From Clostridiales bacterium DTU033 (GTDB lineage: Bacteria > Bacillota > Clostridia > Oscillospirales > Acutalibacteraceae), in the NCBI GenBank assembly GCA_001513365.1, contig LFTH01000067.1, positions 1 to 45,744 of the forward strand: DNA of 45,744 bases, read 5' to 3'. The notes below the pieces were generated by a model, which was not told the origin of the DNA, ran no database searches, and saw only the letters and a program-made list of their open reading frames with translations. Positions 9,260 through 18,554 of this stretch are shown one piece after another; the stretch's first letter is position 1, and the number at the start of each line of letters is the position of its first letter. The position numbers and the translations under genes were made by a program.

Positions 9260-10915
9260 TTGATTCAAGGTAAAACTTTGTGTGATGCGATAATTTCTGC
9301 GTCCAACCGGCTGGCAAAGGAAAGGCAGGCGGTGGACGAGTTAAACGTATTCCCCGTTCCGGACGGGGATACCGGAACAAATATGTCAATGACCCTCGCT
9401 GCCGCGAGCCGCGAGCTTGAACGGCTGACCGAGCCGACTGTTTCGGAGGCGGCCGACGTCGCCGCTGCGGCGCTGCTCCGCGGAGCAAGGGGGAATTCAG
9501 GCGTAATACTGTCGCTGCTGTTCCGCGGCTTGTCAAAAGGGCTGAAAGGCAAGGAAACCGCCGACGGCGCCGATTTGGCAGAGGCGCTGGGCATGGGGGT
9601 TGAAGCCGCGTATAAAGCCGTTATGAAACCCACCGAGGGCACAATGCTGACGGTCGCCCGCGAGGCTGTAGCCAAAGGCAAGGAGGCGGCGGCGAAGGAT
9701 TCATCGGCAAAAAATGTGTGGGAAGCAATCTGCAAAGAGGCCGAGGCATCCCTGCAGCGCACTCCCGATTTGCTGCCGGTTTTGAAAAAGGCGGGAGTTG
9801 TGGACGCGGGCGGCAAAGGGCTTTGCATAGTTTTTAGGGCGATGCAGGACGTCTTTGAAGGCGGTTCAATCGAAACCAAAGCCGGCGAGGCTGTTAGCAC
9901 GGGCGAAATCAGCGCGGCCGGCGCTTTTGAGGCGGATATTAAATTCACCTACTGCACAGAATTCATTATAGGCCGCGAAAAGGGGAATACCAACGACCCG
10001 CTGCGCCTGCGCGCATATCTTGAATCCATCGGCGACAGCGTGGTTTTGGTGGACGACCCCGAAATCATCAAGGTCCATCTGCACACCAACGACCCCGGAC
10101 TCGCGCTGTCCGAAGCCATCAAGTACGGGCAGTTCGAGACGGTTAAAATCGAAAACATGCGGATACAGCACCAAAACGCCGCGTGGGTGCCGGAGGATGT
10201 ATCCGACAGCGAAACGCTGGAACGCAGTGAGCCCGAAAATGAGTACGGGTTTGTCGCGGTGGCGGCCGGGGAAGGGCTGAAGGCATTATTCAAGGACCTC
10301 GGCTGCGACAACGTCGTGTCAGGCGGGCAGACAATGAACCCCTCGACCGACGATATCCTCAACGCAATTCAGGCGACCCCCGCAAAGAATGTATTTGTTC
10401 TTCCGAACAACAAGAATATTATTCTTGCAGCCGAGCAGGCCATACCTTTGGCCGACAGAAAGGTGCACGTCCTTCAGACTAGAACAATCCCGCAGGGCAT
10501 TGCCGCCATGCTCAATTTCAATCCGGACGACGACGTCCAAACCAACCTGCTGAATATGATGAAAGCGGCTGACAATGTTACCACCGGCTCGGTTACCTTT
10601 GCGGTGCGCGACAGCGATTACAGCGGTCGCTCAATCAAAGAGGGGGATATTCTGGCGCTTGAGAACGGCAAAGTCATCTTTTCGGACAGCGAAGTCAAAC
10701 ACGCGGTTGTCAAGCTGACAAAAAGCATTGTCAACACCCGCAGGATTACCGGCAGGGAAACCAGCTTTATAACCCTGATTTACGGCAAGGATGTCAAGGA
10801 AGCCGAGGCGGAGGAAGTGCTTGAGGCCTTGCAGGAGAGATATGGCAACAGCATTGACATCACGCTGGTAAACGGCGGCCAGCCTGTATATTACTATTTT
10901 ATTTCTGTTGAATAA
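9260..10915 (+). CDS. DAK2/DegV-domain protein, fatty acid kinase FakA-like (YloV)
   Basis: FPVPDGDTGTNMSMTL, ALLRGARGNSGVILS, KPTEGTMLTVARE, VDAGGKGL; follows an Asp23 gene as yloU-yloV does. Confidence 0.92.
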   Translation: MIQGKTLCDAIISASNRLAKERQAVDELNVFPVPDGDTGTNMSMTLAAASRELERLTEPTVSEAADVAAAALLRGARGNSGVILSLLFRGLSKGLKGKETADGADLAEALGMGVEAAYKAVMKPTEGTMLTVAREAVAKGKEAAAKDSSAKNVWEAICKEAEASLQRTPDLLPVLKKAGVVDAGGKGLCIVFRAMQDVFEGGSIETKAGEAVSTGEISAAGAFEADIKFTYCTEFIIGREKGNTNDPLRLRAYLESIGDSVVLVDDPEIIKVHLHTNDPGLALSEAIKYGQFETVKIENMRIQHQNAAWVPEDVSDSETLERSEPENEYGFVAVAAGEGLKALFKDLGCDNVVSGGQTMNPSTDDILNAIQATPAKNVFVLPNNKNIILAAEQAIPLADRKVHVLQTRTIPQGIAAMLNFNPDDDVQTNLLNMMKAADNVTTGSVTFAVRDSDYSGRSIKEGDILALENGKVIFSDSEVKHAVVKLTKSIVNTRRITGRETSFITLIYGKDVKEAEAEEVLEALQERYGNSIDITLVNGGQPVYYYFISVE

Positions 10916-10957
10916 TCTGATAATATTTTTAGATATATTTTTATAAATTCATATATT

Positions 10958-10988
10958 TCGGGACGGCTTATGCTGTCCCGATTTTTAT
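10958..10988 (+). terminator. Rho-independent terminator CGGGACGGC-TTAT-GCTGTCCCG + T tract
   Basis: Inverted repeat with ATTTTTATTT tail. Confidence 0.75.
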
Positions 10989-11187
10989 TTGGATATGCTG
11001 AAAATGATTTCTTGTAAAAAGTTTTTAATGGTTAAATACTTTTTTTCAATAGTGGAACATTAAATCTGACCTCGCAAAAAGTTTGATGATGGTCATAAAA
11101 CTGGACATCAAAAGGGAGGTTAGAATTTGAAAGGCACCAGATTTTTTTTGATTGACAGTACAGCGCCGTCCATCAGATTAGAAAGGC

Positions 11188-12438
11188 ATGGTAACCGTTA
11201 TGCATAACATCCGCAGGGCAATACGCCGTTTCAGCACCGTTTTGTTTGGGACGTGCTGTTTTCTTTTTTCGGCTATTTTCCTTCTTGGGAGGGCAATGCC
11301 CGAACAGTTCAGCGTGGTGTCGGGTTATGACCTGAAACTGAACGGCGCGGTTCAGATTGATACCCGCAAAGCCATGGAAAAACTGTCAACGCCGGTTTCA
11401 AAACTGGCGCCGGGTAGCAGCTATCACGCGTCGCTGCAGCTTTTTGGGGTGTTTCCAATTAAGGAAGTTACGGTAAATGTGGTGGACGTAACGACCGTAA
11501 TCCCAAGCGGAATGCCGTTCGGAATTAAAATGTACACCGACGGAGTTTTGGTTGTGGGGATGTCGGACGTGGATACCAAAAACGGGCCGAAAAACCCGGC
11601 GAAGGAGGCGGGAATTAAAGTCGGGGACGTTTTGGTTATGATAGACGGAAAACCCGTAAACACAACCGAACAGGTGGCGGCGATAATAGAAAAAGCGGGG
11701 GGCAGGCAGATGTGTTTCAGGATAAGAAGGGGCAACATCACCTTCGACATGTATTTCAGCTGCGTTAAATCGGTGAACGAAAACTGCTACAAGGCGGGGC
11801 TCTGGGTGCGGGACAGCTCGGCGGGCATAGGCACAATGACCTTTTATATTCCGGGCAGCAATGTGTTCGGCGGGCTGGGGCACGCAATCTGCGACATTGA
11901 TACGGGCGAACCGCTGCCGCTGGCGAGCGGCGAAATCGTGCCGGCGCGGATTTACAGCATAATAAAAGGGCAGAGCGGCGAGCCGGGCGAGCTGCGCGGT
12001 GGCTTTGAGCTGGGGACTCTCGGCAATCTGTCAATCAACAGTGAGACCGGGATATACGGCATACTGAACAAAACCCCGATATCCGGCCAGCCCGTGCCAA
12101 TCGCGATGAAACAGCAGGTAAGGACCGGCGCGGCGAAATTATTGACCACCACCCTGGGCACAACACCTGAATTGTATGAAATAAAAATTGAACAGGTGCG
12201 GTATAACGATTCCTCCCCGACCAGAAACATGGTAATCTCAATCACCGACAAACGGCTCCTTGATAAAACCGGAGGGATTATTCAAGGGATGAGCGGCTCC
12301 CCAATCCTTCAGGACGGCAGGCTTATCGGAGCTATAACCCATGTTTTTGTGAACGACCCGACAAAGGGCTTTGCGATATTTGCAGAAAACATGCTTAAAA
12401 CAGCTAATACCGTGCAGCAGATGGCGCCTGCCGCATAG
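11188..12438 (+). CDS. spoIVB: SpoIVB peptidase (S55)
   Basis: N-terminal TM, PDZ-like segment, IIQGMSGSPILQDGRLIGAITHVFVNDPTKGFAIF; directly upstream of spo0A. Confidence 0.95.
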   Translation: MVTVMHNIRRAIRRFSTVLFGTCCFLFSAIFLLGRAMPEQFSVVSGYDLKLNGAVQIDTRKAMEKLSTPVSKLAPGSSYHASLQLFGVFPIKEVTVNVVDVTTVIPSGMPFGIKMYTDGVLVVGMSDVDTKNGPKNPAKEAGIKVGDVLVMIDGKPVNTTEQVAAIIEKAGGRQMCFRIRRGNITFDMYFSCVKSVNENCYKAGLWVRDSSAGIGTMTFYIPGSNVFGGLGHAICDIDTGEPLPLASGEIVPARIYSIIKGQSGEPGELRGGFELGTLGNLSINSETGIYGILNKTPISGQPVPIAMKQQVRTGAAKLLTTTLGTTPELYEIKIEQVRYNDSSPTRNMVISITDKRLLDKTGGIIQGMSGSPILQDGRLIGAITHVFVNDPTKGFAIFAENMLKTANTVQQMAPAA

Positions 12439-12497
12439 GGTTTTTGACCGCTCAAAAAATATTGTCCCCAAATTTAAAAAAAATTCCTTCCTAACAC

Positions 12498-12532
12498 TTG
12501 CATTTTATACCAATATATGGTAAAATGTCGTT
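12498..12532 (+). promoter_or_regulatory. SigA-like promoter TTGCAT-17-TAAAAT upstream of spo0A, overlapping a degenerate 0A-box-like TGTCGTT
   Basis: Motif inspection; two mismatches to the TGTCGAA core. Confidence 0.5.
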
Positions 12533-12575
12533 GTGAATTAGGAAATGAAAAAAACAATATGAGTTTGGGGGCAAA

Positions 12576-13358
12576 ATGATGGAAAAGGTAATAAAAGTTT
12601 TATTGGCAGATGACAGCGAACATTTCGGCAAACCCTGCGCCGCTATTATGCGGGCACATTCTCTGGACGTTCACACCGTGCAAAAGGACGGGCGTCAGGT
12701 TTTATCCTTTGTCGAGCAGATGCGTCCGGATGTGGTGATTATGGATTTCTTTTTGCCACATCTGGACGCAATCGGGGTACTTAAAGGGATACAAAGGATG
12801 AACCTCGCCACCCGTCCGCAGGTTATGATTATGTCCAGCTTTGACAATCCCAACCTTGAGCGTGAGGCGCTGCTGGCGGGAGCCGACTACTATTTTCTAA
12901 AGCCGTTTGATGCCGATGAAATGGCGGAGCGGATACTCGCGCTCAACGGCAAGCGCCGCGTCGAGATGATAAGGCGGGGCGGCATTCAGGGCACCCCGTC
13001 AATCGGCAGCCTTGAAATGAGGGTTACCGAAATAATCCATCAGATTGGAGTGCCCGCTCACATAAAAGGGTACCAGTACCTCAGGGACGCTATTATTATG
13101 GCGATTAACGACGACGATATCATCAACGCGGTTACAAAGCGGCTTTATCCCGCGGTTGCGAAAAAACACGGCACCACTTCCTCGCGTGTTGAGCGCGCAA
13201 TCAGGCACGCGATTGAAGTCGCATGGGACAGAGGGGACGTGGACGTGCTGAATTCCTATTTCGGCTACACCATACATAACGGCCGGGGCAAACCCACCAA
13301 CAGCGAGTTTATCGCTATGATTTCGGACAGGTTCCGCCTGCAGTTGAAGATATCTTAA
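12576..13358 (+). CDS. spo0A: Sporulation transcription factor Spo0A
   Basis: Receiver domain (LLADDSEHF, VIMDFFLPHLDAIGVL, YFLKPFD) and C-terminal SSRVERAIRHAIEVAWDRGDVDVLNSYFGYTI. Confidence 0.96.
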   Translation: MMEKVIKVLLADDSEHFGKPCAAIMRAHSLDVHTVQKDGRQVLSFVEQMRPDVVIMDFFLPHLDAIGVLKGIQRMNLATRPQVMIMSSFDNPNLEREALLAGADYYFLKPFDADEMAERILALNGKRRVEMIRRGGIQGTPSIGSLEMRVTEIIHQIGVPAHIKGYQYLRDAIIMAINDDDIINAVTKRLYPAVAKKHGTTSSRVERAIRHAIEVAWDRGDVDVLNSYFGYTIHNGRGKPTNSEFIAMISDRFRLQLKIS

Positions 13359-13472
13359 AAGACGCCAAAACCCGCAAGGGGCAAAGCGTATGCGCTTTAG
13401 CTTTAAGCTTTGAACAAGCCTTTTGTTTTTGCAGCCGTGATAGCGGAAAAATCCTCAAAACTCTCTCTTTAG

Positions 13473-13511
13473 ACACAAAAAGGCAGGCACAGACAGCCTG
13501 CCTTTTTGTGT
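13473..13511. terminator. Bidirectional terminator, perfect 16-bp stem (ACACAAAAAGGCAGGC/GCCTGCCTTTTTGTGT)
   Basis: Inverted repeat between convergent genes. Confidence 0.85.
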
Positions 13512-13536
13512 TTGTAAAACCATTTATCCATCACAG

Positions 13537-13917
13537 CTAATCCGCCTTAATAAAAACATTGCTGACGCTGATGTCGATTGTCAAATCATCTCCTCCCGCA
13601 TTTGGATAAATGCCGAAAGCGTCCACCTTGCTGAGCATTTCAAAAAATTCCGGCATCTCTTCCTGTGTTAATGTCAGGATTCCAATTCTGGCAGTAGCGT
13701 ACCCGTGGCGCTCTTTAGGGAGAAGGCTCACCTCGACTTTGTCGCCGAACATTTCACTCGCGAGCCTTTTGAGATAGGCGACGGCTTCTAAGTACTTCTT
13801 AAACTGCTGCGGATTGAGAATTAAGGTTCCCTGAAATTCCTCAATCTCTTTCCGGTATGCTGCCGCCAGCGCCATAAGAAACGGGTCTCTTTGGATTTCA
13901 AAATCAAAGTTATTCAT
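13537..13917 (-). CDS. Hypothetical protein (126 aa)
   Basis: Isolated ORF with own intergenic regions and facing terminator; family not recognised. Confidence 0.7.
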   Translation of the reverse strand: MNNFDFEIQRDPFLMALAAAYRKEIEEFQGTLILNPQQFKKYLEAVAYLKRLASEMFGDKVEVSLLPKERHGYATARIGILTLTQEEMPEFFEMLSKVDAFGIYPNAGGDDLTIDISVSNVFIKAD

Positions 13918-14170
13918 TTTTCAGCCCCCAATCCTTATTATTGTTTTTTGGAAAAACCAACGCGCGAGCGCAAAAAAATAAGCCTTTACCGGCGCTTTTG
14001 CGGTTTTGGCTTCCATATATATTACAACGAGATTTGAAAAATTTTTACCAGATTAAAAAAAATAATTTTTGTTAAAACCGTAATAACACAGCGGTATATT
14101 TTATTGTTTTTGTCTAAAATATCGCAAACACCTGCTTAAGATGAAAAGCGTTTTTTTAATAAAACCGGCA

Positions 14171-14200
14171 TTGACAAAAGCGCGTGTTATGATGTAAACT
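14171..14200 (+). promoter_or_regulatory. SigA-like promoter TTGACA-18-TAAACT for tRNA-Arg
   Basis: Motifs ending 21 nt upstream of the mature tRNA 5' end. Confidence 0.65.
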
Positions 14201-14221
14201 ATTCAGTGCGTTCTAATACAA

Positions 14222-14296
14222 GCCCCCGTAGTTAAGTGGATATAACGAGCCCCTCCTAAGGGCTAGTCGTGTGTTCGATTCACGCCGGGGGTGCCA
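14222..14296 (+). tRNA. tRNA-Arg (anticodon CCT), CCA encoded
   Basis: Acceptor GCCCCCG/CGGGGGT, anticodon arm AGCCCCTCCTAAGGGCT, T arm GTGTGTTCGATTCACGC, terminal GCCA. Confidence 0.9.
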
Positions 14297-14297
14297 A

Positions 14298-14333
14298 AAT
14301 GCCGGAAAACCAAATGGTTTTCCGGCATTTTTG
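14298..14333 (+). terminator. Terminator of tRNA-Arg (AATGCCGGAAAACC/GGTTTTCCGGCATTTTT)
   Basis: Strong inverted repeat with T tract. Confidence 0.85.
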
Positions 14334-14382
14334 TGCTTTATCATTTTAACGGATACGAAGCCCGCCCTGCTGCGGCCTAAAG

Positions 14383-17300
14383 CTATTCCACGCTTTTTAA
14401 GGATTCCACCATGTCAATGCGGTTGATTGAGATGCTCATGAAGAGGTTTACAATTACCGAGAAGGAGAGGGTAATCAGCGCGGAAAAAACATAATTCAGC
14501 CAGTCTGTCTGCCGGGCGAACATTACGATATCCACTTCGGCGGTGGTAACCACAAACAGCCGCATGAATATGCCGAGGACAAGCCCGCCGGCAATCCCAA
14601 TCAGGGTGAGTATAATGCTTTCGCGGTACAGGTACATATTGGTTTCCACATCGTTAAACCCAAGCACCTTCAATGTGGCGAGCTCCCTGCGGCGTTCTTC
14701 AATATTTATATTGGTAAGGCTGAACAGCACGATGAAAGCGAGGGCGGCGGCGGAGAGTATCAGAACCACCACCACTATATCCATGGCGCTTACCATATCG
14801 AAAAAGTTATCTCGCAGTGTTGTGGTGTACGAAACGTTGGCGACATAATCCAGATTGATAAGCGCCCTTGACAATTTGCCTTCAGCCGGTTCACTTTTGT
14901 CAAAAAGCTGCCCGTATACAGCGTTTGTTACGGCGGGCCCACCGTACAGGGAGCGGTACAGTTCATCCGTCATATAGATATAATGTAAAACATAGTTTTC
15001 AGCCAGTCCCGCGACCTTGACAGTGATGTCCGGTTTTTCCTTGACACTCAAGGTCAGGGTGTCCCCGGCTTTCAGCTTTAACATCCTGCCCAGCTTTTCG
15101 GTAATAACCACCGAGTTGTCCGGAAGGTTTATCGGCGTTTTGTCCTTTCTGCCGCGAAGCGCAATGAATTCCCTGAATTTGCCGCGGTCGCCCGTAACAA
15201 CCAGATAGGCGGACTGGGATAAACCATTTGCTTTGGCGTCTGTTTCCGCCTGATGGAATGAGACGAAATTCTTAACATTCGAATCGGCTGTCAAAACTCC
15301 GTCAAGCTGTGTTTTTTGCTGCTGGCTCACTGTGTTTTTCAGATAGACGGCAAAATCGAATTTCTGTATTTCGTCATACTGCAGCGGCACCATCATGCGG
15401 ATTGAGTCCCTTAACCCAAAGCCGGTAAAGACAAGCGCGGTACAGCCGACGACACCCAAAATGGTCATGAACAGCCGCTTTTTATACCTGAACAGGTTGC
15501 GGCAGGTAACCTTCTGAGAGAAGTTCAGCCGGTTCCAAATCAGGGACGCGCGTTCCAGAAGTATACGCCTGCCGTGTTTGGGCGCGCGGGGCCTCATCAG
15601 GGTGGCGGGTACCGCGGCCAACTCCTTGTAGCAGACCAGCAGGGTGGGAAGGACCGCGCTGGCAAAGGCCCCGGCCCCTGCAATAATGGCACTGCCCGGG
15701 TCAACCGCAGTTTGGACGGTGGGCAGGGTGTAGATTATTCCGTACGCGTCCCCGATAACTCTCGAAAACAGGATGGGGCCGGTCGCAATGCCGATACCAA
15801 TCCCAAGCAGCGCGGCGGCTCCGGAATATATGAGATACTTTGCCGCTATCGAAAAACTGCTAAAGCCCAGAGCTTTGAGAATTCCGATGTTCTGGCGTTC
15901 GTCTTCCACAATCCGAGTCATGGTGGTCAGGCTGACCAAAGCGGCCACCAGAAAGAATATCAGCGGAAACACAAGCCCGATTGCCGCAACCCTGTCGGTG
16001 TCCTGCCTGTACCCGGAAAAGCCGGTGTTTTTTTCAAGGTCGAGTATATACCACTCCGGCTCTTTCAAATCTTTAAGCTCCTGCTCGCCTTCCGCGAGCT
16101 TTTTCTTTGCGTCCTCGATTTTGGCAAGCGCGTCCGGCTTTTTATATGCGTATTCTTGTTTGGCTTGTTCAAGCTCCCGCCGGGATTTGTCAAGCTCTCT
16201 CTGCGCTTTATCGAGCTCGCGGGCTCCTTCTGTTTTTGACTTTTCAAATAATGACAGGTTTTTCCGGTATTCTGACTCGCCCCTGCGGTATTCCTCCCAG
16301 CCTTTTTTAAGCTGTGCCTCGCTGTTTTCAAGCTCTTTCTGGTTGGCGCTGATTTGCGCGGCGCCTTGCTCGTACTGCTTTTTAGCGTCTTCAAGCTCTT
16401 TTGACTGCTGCTGATAAATCCCCTGAAGCTGTGAAATCTGTGCCGCAAGCCCGGCGGCTTCTGGGCTGTCCTGCGGCAGTAGTTCAAGCTGTGAAGAAAG
16501 GGCGGCGATTTGAGCGTTGAGCTGAGCGAGCGCCTGCTCTCCCTGTGTCAGTTTTGACCTGTTTTCATCAAGCTCGGCTTTTGCCTTCTCAAGCGCGGAT
16601 TTTCCAGCCTCTAACCGGCTCTCGCTGTCTTCCAGTTCGGCTTTTGCTTTTTCGAGCTCGGCTTTTGCCCGATTCAGCTCTTCTTCTGCGTTGTTGATTT
16701 CGTTTTCATACTTTTTGCGATTTTTTGCAAGCTCCTTTTCACCGTCCGCAAGTTTCCTCTCGCCGTTTTGCAGTTCCTTTTCGCCGTCAATCAGCTTTTG
16801 CTCGGCGTCTTTGATTTCCTTTCTGCCTTTGGCAAGCTCTTTTTCGGCTTCCGCTATAATCTCTTTATAGCGCAGCGGATTGCGCCGGTTGCCGATTTGC
16901 TTGATTTCTTCCTCAATCCCGTCAATCCGCTTGACATAACTGTCGGAAAAACGCGAACTATCGGTATTTTTGACTTTTATGAAAACCTGCGTGTACACGT
17001 CCATTTTGAAATTCTGTTCGGGTATCAGCGCAAACCCGCTTAAAACGCCTTCGCCCTTATTGCTGCTGCCGCGCTGTATCGAGATGTGCTGCACCGAATT
17101 CACAAAGCCTACCACCCTGTATTCCAGCAAACCGAGCGAATCGGCAATCGTCGGGTCGTTGGCAGCCAGAATATTTATAGAGTCGCCGAGCTTAAAACCA
17201 TAAAAATCTTTCAGCATACTGTCAAGAACACATTCGTTATTGGAAACCGGCAGCCTTCCTTCTACCAGAGCCGGCCTGTTTAAAACGGTGTCCGGACGGC

Positions 17301-17652
17301 TGTTGAGGCTGTCAAGATCCAGCGACTGAAAACTGATTAAAAGGGTGCGGTCCCCTTTTTTCATAAAACCATCCACCGAATAGCCGGGCATAACGATGTC
17401 GACGTCTTTCGCGCTGCTGATTGCCTTAATGTCCCCGTCGTCAAAGCCCGTGGTGGAAATTATCTGAATGTCTGACGAGCTGTATTCATCAAAATATTTG
17501 TCTACGGTCAGACGCATGTTCGGACTGGCGGCACGAACCCCCGAATAAAATGAAACTCCGAGCACGACGATGGACAAAATCGCAAAAAAACGGCGGGGGT
17601 TGCCGATTATCTGTCGTATGACGGTTTTAAGGTAAGAGCTGACCATTACCAC
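14383..17652 (-). CDS. FtsX/MacB-type ABC transporter permease with very long extracytoplasmic coiled-coil insert
   Basis: N-terminal TM followed by MacB-like region, about 250-aa heptad-rich segment (EAEKELAKGRKEIKDAEQKLIDGEKELQNGERK...), two FtsX TM blocks; overlaps its ATPase gene. Confidence 0.92.
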   Translation of the reverse strand: MVMVSSYLKTVIRQIIGNPRRFFAILSIVVLGVSFYSGVRAASPNMRLTVDKYFDEYSSSDIQIISTTGFDDGDIKAISSAKDVDIVMPGYSVDGFMKKGDRTLLISFQSLDLDSLNSRPDTVLNRPALVEGRLPVSNNECVLDSMLKDFYGFKLGDSINILAANDPTIADSLGLLEYRVVGFVNSVQHISIQRGSSNKGEGVLSGFALIPEQNFKMDVYTQVFIKVKNTDSSRFSDSYVKRIDGIEEEIKQIGNRRNPLRYKEIIAEAEKELAKGRKEIKDAEQKLIDGEKELQNGERKLADGEKELAKNRKKYENEINNAEEELNRAKAELEKAKAELEDSESRLEAGKSALEKAKAELDENRSKLTQGEQALAQLNAQIAALSSQLELLPQDSPEAAGLAAQISQLQGIYQQQSKELEDAKKQYEQGAAQISANQKELENSEAQLKKGWEEYRRGESEYRKNLSLFEKSKTEGARELDKAQRELDKSRRELEQAKQEYAYKKPDALAKIEDAKKKLAEGEQELKDLKEPEWYILDLEKNTGFSGYRQDTDRVAAIGLVFPLIFFLVAALVSLTTMTRIVEDERQNIGILKALGFSSFSIAAKYLIYSGAAALLGIGIGIATGPILFSRVIGDAYGIIYTLPTVQTAVDPGSAIIAGAGAFASAVLPTLLVCYKELAAVPATLMRPRAPKHGRRILLERASLIWNRLNFSQKVTCRNLFRYKKRLFMTILGVVGCTALVFTGFGLRDSIRMMVPLQYDEIQKFDFAVYLKNTVSQQQKTQLDGVLTADSNVKNFVSFHQAETDAKANGLSQSAYLVVTGDRGKFREFIALRGRKDKTPINLPDNSVVITEKLGRMLKLKAGDTLTLSVKEKPDITVKVAGLAENYVLHYIYMTDELYRSLYGGPAVTNAVYGQLFDKSEPAEGKLSRALINLDYVANVSYTTTLRDNFFDMVSAMDIVVVVLILSAAALAFIVLFSLTNINIEERRRELATLKVLGFNDVETNMYLYRESIILTLIGIAGGLVLGIFMRLFVVTTAEVDIVMFARQTDWLNYVFSALITLSFSVIVNLFMSISINRIDMVESLKSVE

Positions 17653-18350
17653 TCTATCCTTTCCACCGGCATAGGGTTGTCATTTTGCTCCACCGACCTG
17701 ACCCTGCCGCTGCTGAGCCTGATAATCCTGTCTGCAATCGGGGTAATGGCCTGATTGTGTGTAATGACAAACACAGTCATGCCGGCGTTGCGGCATGTGC
17801 TGTGCAAAAGTTTAAGCACCTGCCGACCGGTGGCGTCGTCCAGCGCGCCGGTCGGCTCGTCGCATAGAAGGAGTTTAGGGTTTTTGGCGAGCGCGCGGGC
17901 GATTGATACCCGCTGCTGCTCCCCGCCCGAAAGCTGGGCAGGGAAGTTGTGCATGCGCTCCTCAAGCCCGACGTCTTTCAGCACCTGTCTTGCGTCCAGA
18001 GGACTGCGGCAGATTTGCGCCGCAAGCTCCACATTCTCAAGCGCAGTCAGGTTCTGCACCAGGTTGTAAAACTGGAATACAAAGCCGATATCATGCCTTC
18101 TGTAATAAACCAGCTGTTTTTTGCTGAATGAACTGACTTCCATGCCGTCCACAATGATTTTGCCGCTGTCGCAGGTATCCATACCGCCGAGAATGTTCAG
18201 CACGGTGGTCTTGCCTGCGCCGCTGGGACCGACAATCACCACGAACTCGCCTTTTTGAACTTCAAAGGTAATCCCGTCGGCGGCGCGGACAGCGACATCT
18301 CCCGTTTTATATTCCTTTACCACATCGCGAAACTCCACAAAACCAGACAT
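17646..18350 (-). CDS. ABC transporter ATP-binding protein (LolD/MacB type)
   Basis: Walker A GPSGAGKTT, signature LSGGEQQRVSIARALAKNPKLLLCDEPTGALD; start placed at MSGFVEF. Confidence 0.95.
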   Translation of the reverse strand: MSGFVEFRDVVKEYKTGDVAVRAADGITFEVQKGEFVVIVGPSGAGKTTVLNILGGMDTCDSGKIIVDGMEVSSFSKKQLVYYRRHDIGFVFQFYNLVQNLTALENVELAAQICRSPLDARQVLKDVGLEERMHNFPAQLSGGEQQRVSIARALAKNPKLLLCDEPTGALDDATGRQVLKLLHSTCRNAGMTVFVITHNQAITPIADRIIRLSSGRVRSVEQNDNPMPVERIEW

Positions 18351-18496
18351 TTCAGCACCTCGAAACCGGTTTTCCTTAAATCGGAAAGAGAATTTGATAA
18401 AATATAATTTAATTATATTTGAATTTAATAATCTTTTTTGCAATAAACTGTGAACTTTGTATTAACTTATTGATACCGGAGAGTGATTATTAAATC

Positions 18497-18524
18497 ACAG
18501 TTCAATGCGGTTTTTCATAGGATA
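18497..18524 (+). promoter_or_regulatory. Candidate sigma-K promoter (AC-N17-CATAGGATA) upstream of dpaA
   Basis: Matches the sigma-K pattern AC-N16/17-CATANNNTA, 30 nt before the start codon. Confidence 0.55.
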
Positions 18525-18554
18525 TAGCAAAGAGAACAACAAAGGTTTTGGGGG

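Noticed and set aside
16065-16860. Repetitive DNA in the ABC permease gene considered as a tandem repeat or CRISPR-like array
   Set aside because: The periodicity is at the protein level (coiled-coil heptads). There are no conserved DNA repeats with unique spacers.
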